Origin: Betaproteobacteria bacterium
GTDB lineage: Bacteria; Pseudomonadota; Gammaproteobacteria; Burkholderiales; CAIKXV01
DNA length: 10,627 nt
Direction: 5' to 3'
NCBI GenBank assembly: GCA_947456915.1
Contig: CANGUQ010000100.1
Coordinates: 1-10,627, forward strand
In this document: piece after piece, positions 7,328 through 10,627 of the stretch
Position numbering within the stretch: position 1 is the stretch's first letter
Layout of the letters: the number at the start of each line of letters is the position of its first letter
Notes under the pieces: generated by a model
The model's input: the letters and a program-made list of their open reading frames with translations, nothing else
Told to the model about the DNA's origin: nothing
The model's database searches: none
Program-made: the position numbers and the translations under genes

Positions 7328-7437
7328 TTCAGGCCCTCCCCGCCGCGTCGGCGGCCATTCCTTCGCTCACGCGAGCTGCCGGATGCGTTCCAGCCTCGCG
7401 CCCCATGGCGAACGATACGCAAGTTCGCATCGGCCGG
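7328..7437 (-). other. 110-bp intergenic gap, the only real gap in the cluster
   Basis: This gap separates the aminotransferase from the SDR gene, while all other junctions are overlaps or gaps of 15 bp or less. On the minus strand it holds a GC hairpin next to a strong Shine-Dalgarno sequence, and a short reading frame (7430-7329, 33 codons) that ends one base before the next start. I see no convincing -35/-10 pair and no hairpin followed by a T tract, so neither a promoter nor an intrinsic terminator can be claimed. An internal promoter is possible but unsupported. Confidence 0.6.
7334..7341 (-). promoter_or_regulatory. Strong Shine-Dalgarno sequence fixing the SDR gene's GTG start
   Basis: GGGGAGGG lies six bases before the GTG at 7327. 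It is among the best ribosome-binding sites in the window and supports GTG over the TTG two codons later. A 6-bp stem with a 3-base loop (CCGCCG-ACG-CGGCGG, positions 7354-7340 on the transcript) abuts it and takes up its first two G residues, so partial occlusion is possible. Confidence 0.7.
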
Positions 7438-7448
7438 TCAGCCGGCCG
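7431..7448 (-). other. GC hairpin spanning the aminotransferase stop codon
   Basis: On the transcript, CGGCCGG and CCGGCCG form a perfect 7-bp all-GC stem with the 4-base loop CTGA, which contains the TGA stop of the aminotransferase. No T-rich tract follows, so it is not a standard intrinsic terminator. It could slow termination, affect coupling or stabilise the mRNA, or it may simply reflect the GC-rich codons for the C-terminal Pro-Ala-Gly tail. Confidence 0.45.
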
Positions 7449-8619
7449 GTGCCGGCCGCGCGCGCACGCCGGAGCTGGCCAGCACATCGTGCAGCCGTGC
7501 GCACACCCGGCTCACGTCCTGCGGGCTGACGCGCCCGTGCATCGGCAGGGCAAGTCCCTGACGATACAGGCGGGTGGCGACCGGAAAGTGCTCCGGTCTG
7601 AGCCCGTAGCGCTCGCGGAAGTATTGGAGACAGTTCAGCGCCTGCGCTGCCGGCCCGCACTCGATACCGTGCTCGCGCATGCCGCTCGCGACCGCGTCCC
7701 GGTCGATCGCGTCGGCCAGCACGACCATGAAGGTCTGCAGCGCGTGACCCGGCGGCAGTTGCGGCAACTCGAGCTGCGATTGGCCAGCGAGTTCGCGGCA
7801 ATAGACCGCGGCGAGCGCACGTCGGTCGTCGAGTTCCCGCGCAAATCGCCCGATCTGGCCGATACCCAGTGCCGCCTGGAAATCCGTCATTCTGTAGTTC
7901 AGCCCCGCCAGCACGAACTCGCGACTGATACCGTTCACACGCATACCGTGGTTGCGCAGATCGCGAACCCGCTCCATCAGCGCGGCATCGCGGGCGAGCA
8001 CGGCCCCGCCCTCGCCCGTGGTGACGGCCTTGCGCGGGTGGAAGGACAGACAGGCGAGATCGCCGTGCAGACCCGGGTGCCCGCCATCGGCCTGCGTGCC
8101 GAACGCACACGCGGCGTCTTCGATCACGCGCGCGCCACGCTCGCGGCAGATCCGGGCAATCTCGGCGATCTGTACCGGGTAGCCGAACTCGTGGACCGGC
8201 ATCACAGCCGCGACACTGCCCTGCGGGCAGCCGTCGAATGCCTGCTGCAGCGTGCGCGCACTGAGCACGTAGCTGCCGGGCTCGACATCGCACAGCACGG
8301 TGCGCGCGCCGATGATCTCCACCACGTTCGCGGTGGCAGGATAGGTGAATGCCGGGACGATCACCGAGGCGCCGGCAGGCACCTGCAGTGCGAGCAGCGC
8401 CAGATGCAGCGCGGCTGTGCCCGAGGAAACGACAGCGCAATGCGGCAGCCCGGTGTACCCGGCGATCTTCTGCTCGAACTCTGCAACCTGCGGCCCCTGG
8501 ACCAGATTGCCGCTCTGGATGCAGCGCAGCGCGCGCTCGAGATCACCGGCCTGGATGTCCGGTGCCGCGAGGCGTACCGGCGCCGCGCCAACCGGATCGT
8601 TTCCCGACGGGACCGGCAT
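7438..8619 (-). CDS. DegT/DnrJ/EryC1/StrS-family PLP-dependent sugar aminotransferase
   Basis: A 393-residue fold-type I aminotransferase of normal family length. Visible landmarks are: SSGTAALHLALLAL (about 65-78, PLP phosphate region); MPVHEFGYP (140-148); IEDAACAFG (166-174), with Asp168 expected to hold the PLP pyridine nitrogen; SFHPRKAVTTGEGGAVL (192-208), with Lys197 the Schiff-base lysine; and GLNYRMTDFQAALG (239-252). The family transfers an amino group from glutamate to a keto nucleotide sugar, commonly giving 4-amino or 3-amino deoxy sugars; the exact sugar is not determined here. ATG at 8619 shares its A with the upstream stop (TGATG). A GTG one codon earlier (8622) is an alternative and would give 394 residues. 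No clear Shine-Dalgarno precedes either start, so translation probably depends on coupling. The partners expected for it, an SDR enzyme and an acyltransferase, lie just downstream. Confidence 0.95.
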   Translation of the reverse strand: MPVPSGNDPVGAAPVRLAAPDIQAGDLERALRCIQSGNLVQGPQVAEFEQKIAGYTGLPHCAVVSSGTAALHLALLALQVPAGASVIVPAFTYPATANVVEIIGARTVLCDVEPGSYVLSARTLQQAFDGCPQGSVAAVMPVHEFGYPVQIAEIARICRERGARVIEDAACAFGTQADGGHPGLHGDLACLSFHPRKAVTTGEGGAVLARDAALMERVRDLRNHGMRVNGISREFVLAGLNYRMTDFQAALGIGQIGRFARELDDRRALAAVYCRELAGQSQLELPQLPPGHALQTFMVVLADAIDRDAVASGMREHGIECGPAAQALNCLQYFRERYGLRPEHFPVATRLYRQGLALPMHGRVSPQDVSRVCARLHDVLASSGVRARPAPAG

Positions 8620-9890
8620 CACGGCTGCGACCGGCCGGCGACGCCGAGCACGATCTCGCGAATCCGCGGCACGTTGATGCGCGCGTTACCGTCGGCGCGT
8701 ACCCGTTGCAGGCTGATCTCGCCAAAGCGGGCCCGCATCGGCCCGTCGTCCGCAAGCAGCCGCAGCACGCACTCGGCCACTGCCGCAGGATCGCGCGGCT
8801 CGACCAGAAACCCGTTGGCACCATCATCGATCCACTCCCGATTCTGGCGCGTGTCGCTCATCACCACCGGCACCTCCGCGGCCATTGCCTCGAGCATGCA
8901 GTTCGGGCACGAGTCAGCAGTCTTGATCGACAGCATCACATCGGCTGCGCTGTAGTACCAGGGCATGTCTTCCCACTCGATCTGTCCGTCCCAGCGCAGG
9001 CTCTGCTCCGCGATGCCCAGCCGCGCCGCGTGCTCGACGTGGCGCGCCCACTCACCCGGCCCACCCACGCCGGAGATGAACAGAAAGACGGTGTCCGGAA
9101 AGCGCGCGAGAACCTTGGGCATCGCTTCGACGATGACGTCCGAGTTGAAGAAGCGTCCCAGCCCGCGCGGACACAGCACCACGTGCGCGGCACGCAGGCC
9201 GAGCCGCTCGCGCGCCTTGCCCTGATCGCGGCGCGCGAACAGGTCGACATCGGCTGCCGGGTAGCGGATGAGTTGCATCCGCGCGGCATCTGCGCCCAGA
9301 TCGACGCACGCATCGTAGGCGGTGCGGGAGTTCACGGTGATGTAGCGTACCCGGCGCAGACCGTACCTGACCAGCCATTTCTTGGCCAGCATCTCCAGCC
9401 CCGTCCACCGCGCGAAGTAGGTGACGTCGCCGTTCCAGAACGTGACCATCAGAGGCAGGTGACGCGGCAGAAGGTAGGCGAGATAGCAGGGATACTGCAG
9501 CGTCTGCAGGAACACCACGTCGGGCCGGAATTCACGCATGGCGGCCCTCAGGACGCCCAGATCGCCCAGTGCGCGCACGATCTCCAGCGGCAGCAGCAGC
9601 AGGCTGCGCGCCTGTGCGAGCCGCTCCCGCATCTCGGTGCTCAACCAGCCGGCACGCGCGCGCACGGGCGCATCACCCACGTCCGGGCGCGCCGCCCGCG
9701 CAGCACGCAGCGGGAAGAAGCGCGCGCCGGAAAATCCGTAGTCCCAGGTCGACACCACCGCAACCTCGAAGCGGGGGTCGTCGATGAACAGCTGCACGCG
9801 CCTGCGGGCGTGAATCGAGTACCCCCAGCACATGAACAGCAGCCGGGTTGGCACCTGCGGAGGCGGCGAGGCCGCGATCGGTTCAGACAC
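8619..9890 (-). CDS. GT4-family (GT-B fold) glycosyltransferase
   Basis: A 423-residue protein of typical GT-B length, likely cytoplasmic or membrane-peripheral. The N-terminal half is a poorly conserved acceptor domain: a beta strand at about residues 16-22, FRPDVVFLQT at 121-130 and FWNGDVTYFARW at 151-162. The C-terminal half has the GT4 donor-site layout: PRGLGRFFNSDVIVEA at about 241-256, then WYYSAADVMLSIK and CPNCMLEAMAAEVPVVMSD, then a DGANGFLVEPRD element at 356-367. The usual EX7E pair appears as Asp326 and Glu334 (D-X7-E). The start is GTG at 9890, supported by GGAG seven bases upstream, and overlaps the preceding stop. The sugar donor and acceptor cannot be read from the sequence. 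By family it would transfer a sugar from a nucleotide donor, with retention, to a growing glycan. Confidence 0.9.
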   Translation of the reverse strand: MSEPIAASPPPQVPTRLLFMCWGYSIHARRRVQLFIDDPRFEVAVVSTWDYGFSGARFFPLRAARAARPDVGDAPVRARAGWLSTEMRERLAQARSLLLLPLEIVRALGDLGVLRAAMREFRPDVVFLQTLQYPCYLAYLLPRHLPLMVTFWNGDVTYFARWTGLEMLAKKWLVRYGLRRVRYITVNSRTAYDACVDLGADAARMQLIRYPAADVDLFARRDQGKARERLGLRAAHVVLCPRGLGRFFNSDVIVEAMPKVLARFPDTVFLFISGVGGPGEWARHVEHAARLGIAEQSLRWDGQIEWEDMPWYYSAADVMLSIKTADSCPNCMLEAMAAEVPVVMSDTRQNREWIDDGANGFLVEPRDPAAVAECVLRLLADDGPMRARFGEISLQRVRADGNARINVPRIREIVLGVAGRSQP

Positions 9891-10627
9891 TGCCTCGCTC
9901 CAGGGGATCGATCACTTCGCTGCACCAGAGCTCGATGACCATGGGCAGCCACACCTGGCTCCAGGCCGCCGCACCGCGATCGAACCGCCGGTCCAGCTCG
10001 GCCACCGCGTCCGGATCCAGCCAGCCGCGCCGGCGCACCACGTCCGGAGCGAGTAGCGCCTTCCTGATCGGTGCGAGCGGGCCGCGCAGCCACTGCGCCA
10101 TCGGCATCGAGAAGCCGCGCTTGCTCTGGGTGGCGATCTGTGGCGGCAGCAGATCGCCCAGCGCATCGATCAGCACGCGCTTGGCGCCGCTTGCCGCGTA
10201 GCTGCCAGCCGCGCCCGCTCCGGGCCGGGCGAGCTTTGCCACATCGGGCAGCGACAGCGCGGTCTCCACGACGTCGAGATCGAGGAACGGCACGCGTACC
10301 TCGAGCGAACTCGCCATCGACACCGCATCGATGTCGCGCAGCAGCTGGTTCTGCAGATAGGTTCCGATGGTCATCACGCTCACCCGGCTGATTGTGCCTG
10401 TGTCGAGCCTATCGCCGGTGCGGCTGCGGTCTGACAGCGAGTCGGCGGCAGCGAACACCGACTGGGCGAATGCCATGTCGACCCGGTCGCGGGCGTCCGC
10501 CGCGAGCAGCGCGCGTGCCTGTGCAAATCCCATCATCTGCTGGCTGCGGGCGAATCGGGCGGGCAGGCTGCGTGCGGCGCCGATACGCTCCAGCGCGCGC
10601 GCAAACAGCCCGGGCCGCGGCCAGCGC
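9883..10627 (-). CDS. asnB: Asparagine synthase-like amidotransferase, C-terminal part (5' end beyond the window)
   Basis: The reading frame stays open to the right edge, so about 248 C-terminal residues are visible and the start lies outside. The segment around 10285-10370 encodes the hallmark of the class B asparagine synthetase domain: a YLQNQLL stretch, then MASSLEVRVPFLD, which matches the family consensus MxxSLExRxPFLD. Further on, KRGFSMPMAQWLRG matches the family's K-K/R-G-F-x-x-P-x-x-x-W-L-R-G element. By family knowledge the full protein has an N-terminal glutaminase domain (Cys2 nucleophile) and an ATP-pyrophosphatase SGGxDS loop; both would be upstream and cannot be checked. In polysaccharide loci such proteins often amidate a sugar acid or another carboxylate rather than make free asparagine, but this is inference. 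It ends with TGA and overlaps the next gene by 8 bp, so the two are probably translated together. Confidence 0.9.
   Translation of the reverse strand, partial: RWPRPGLFARALERIGAARSLPARFARSQQMMGFAQARALLAADARDRVDMAFAQSVFAAADSLSDRSRTGDRLDTGTISRVSVMTIGTYLQNQLLRDIDAVSMASSLEVRVPFLDLDVVETALSLPDVAKLARPGAGAAGSYAASGAKRVLIDALGDLLPPQIATQSKRGFSMPMAQWLRGPLAPIRKALLAPDVVRRRGWLDPDAVAELDRRFDRGAAAWSQVWLPMVIELWCSEVIDPLERGSV

Noticed and set aside
7328..7437. Sigma-70 promoter in the intergenic gap.
   Set aside because: A TTGCGT-like hexamer is present, but no acceptable -10 box lies 16-18 bp downstream of it.
7431..7448. Intrinsic terminator at the end of the aminotransferase gene.
   Set aside because: The GC stem is good but the transcript continues ATGCGAACTTGCG with no T tract, and the next gene has a strong ribosome-binding site in the same direction.
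5661..9938. Long plus-strand open frames at 5661-6701, 7321-8955 and 8349-9938.
   Set aside because: They are opposite to the SDR, acyltransferase, aminotransferase and GT4 genes, whose conserved motifs are clear; the plus-strand translations show only basic, low-complexity sequence.
1..10627. CRISPR arrays, tRNA/rRNA genes, insertion sequences, integrase or attachment-site repeats.
   Set aside because: No regularly spaced repeats, no transposase or integrase motifs and no RNA-gene signatures were seen on reading both strands; coding genes fill almost the whole window.

Overview
The window is a GC-rich bacterial segment. Its codon use, with strongly G/C-ending codons and frequent GTG starts, and its gene families suggest a high-GC Pseudomonadota (proteobacterium); the sequence alone does not fix the genus. 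All ten genes I can support are on the minus strand, so transcription runs from position 10627 down to position 1. No rRNA, tRNA, CRISPR array, insertion sequence or intrinsic terminator was seen.

The content is a cell-surface polysaccharide or glycoconjugate gene cluster. In transcription order: the C-terminal part of an asparagine-synthase-like amidotransferase (cut by the right edge); a GT4-type glycosyltransferase; a PLP-dependent DegT/DnrJ/EryC1/StrS sugar aminotransferase; a 110-bp gap; an NAD-dependent extended-SDR nucleotide-sugar epimerase/dehydratase; a NeuD/PglD-type sugar acyltransferase; a second GT4-type glycosyltransferase; a YbhN/AglD-type flippase-like membrane protein; a 77-aa membrane mini-protein that I do not recognise; a large multi-spanning GT-C-type glycosyltransferase; a GT2 glycosyltransferase; and the N-terminal 100 residues of a class I SAM-dependent methyltransferase (cut by the left edge).

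Working model (inference): the SDR enzyme and the aminotransferase make an amino sugar nucleotide, and the NeuD/PglD-like enzyme N- or O-acylates it. The GT4 and GT2 enzymes assemble the glycan on the cytoplasmic side. The flippase-like protein and the GT-C enzyme act in the membrane, with sugar added on the periplasmic face from a lipid-linked donor. The methyltransferase and amidotransferase decorate the glycan. No Wzx/Wzy, initiating phosphoglycosyltransferase or 4,6-dehydratase can be identified with certainty here, so the window is probably the middle of a larger locus.

The genes are tightly packed. Six junctions are stop/start overlaps of 1 to 4 bp (GTGA or ATGA type), one overlaps by 8 bp, and two have gaps of 8 and 12-15 bp. 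This indicates one polycistronic, translationally coupled unit. The only real intergenic space is 7328-7437. It holds GC-rich hairpins and a strong Shine-Dalgarno sequence but no convincing promoter or terminator.
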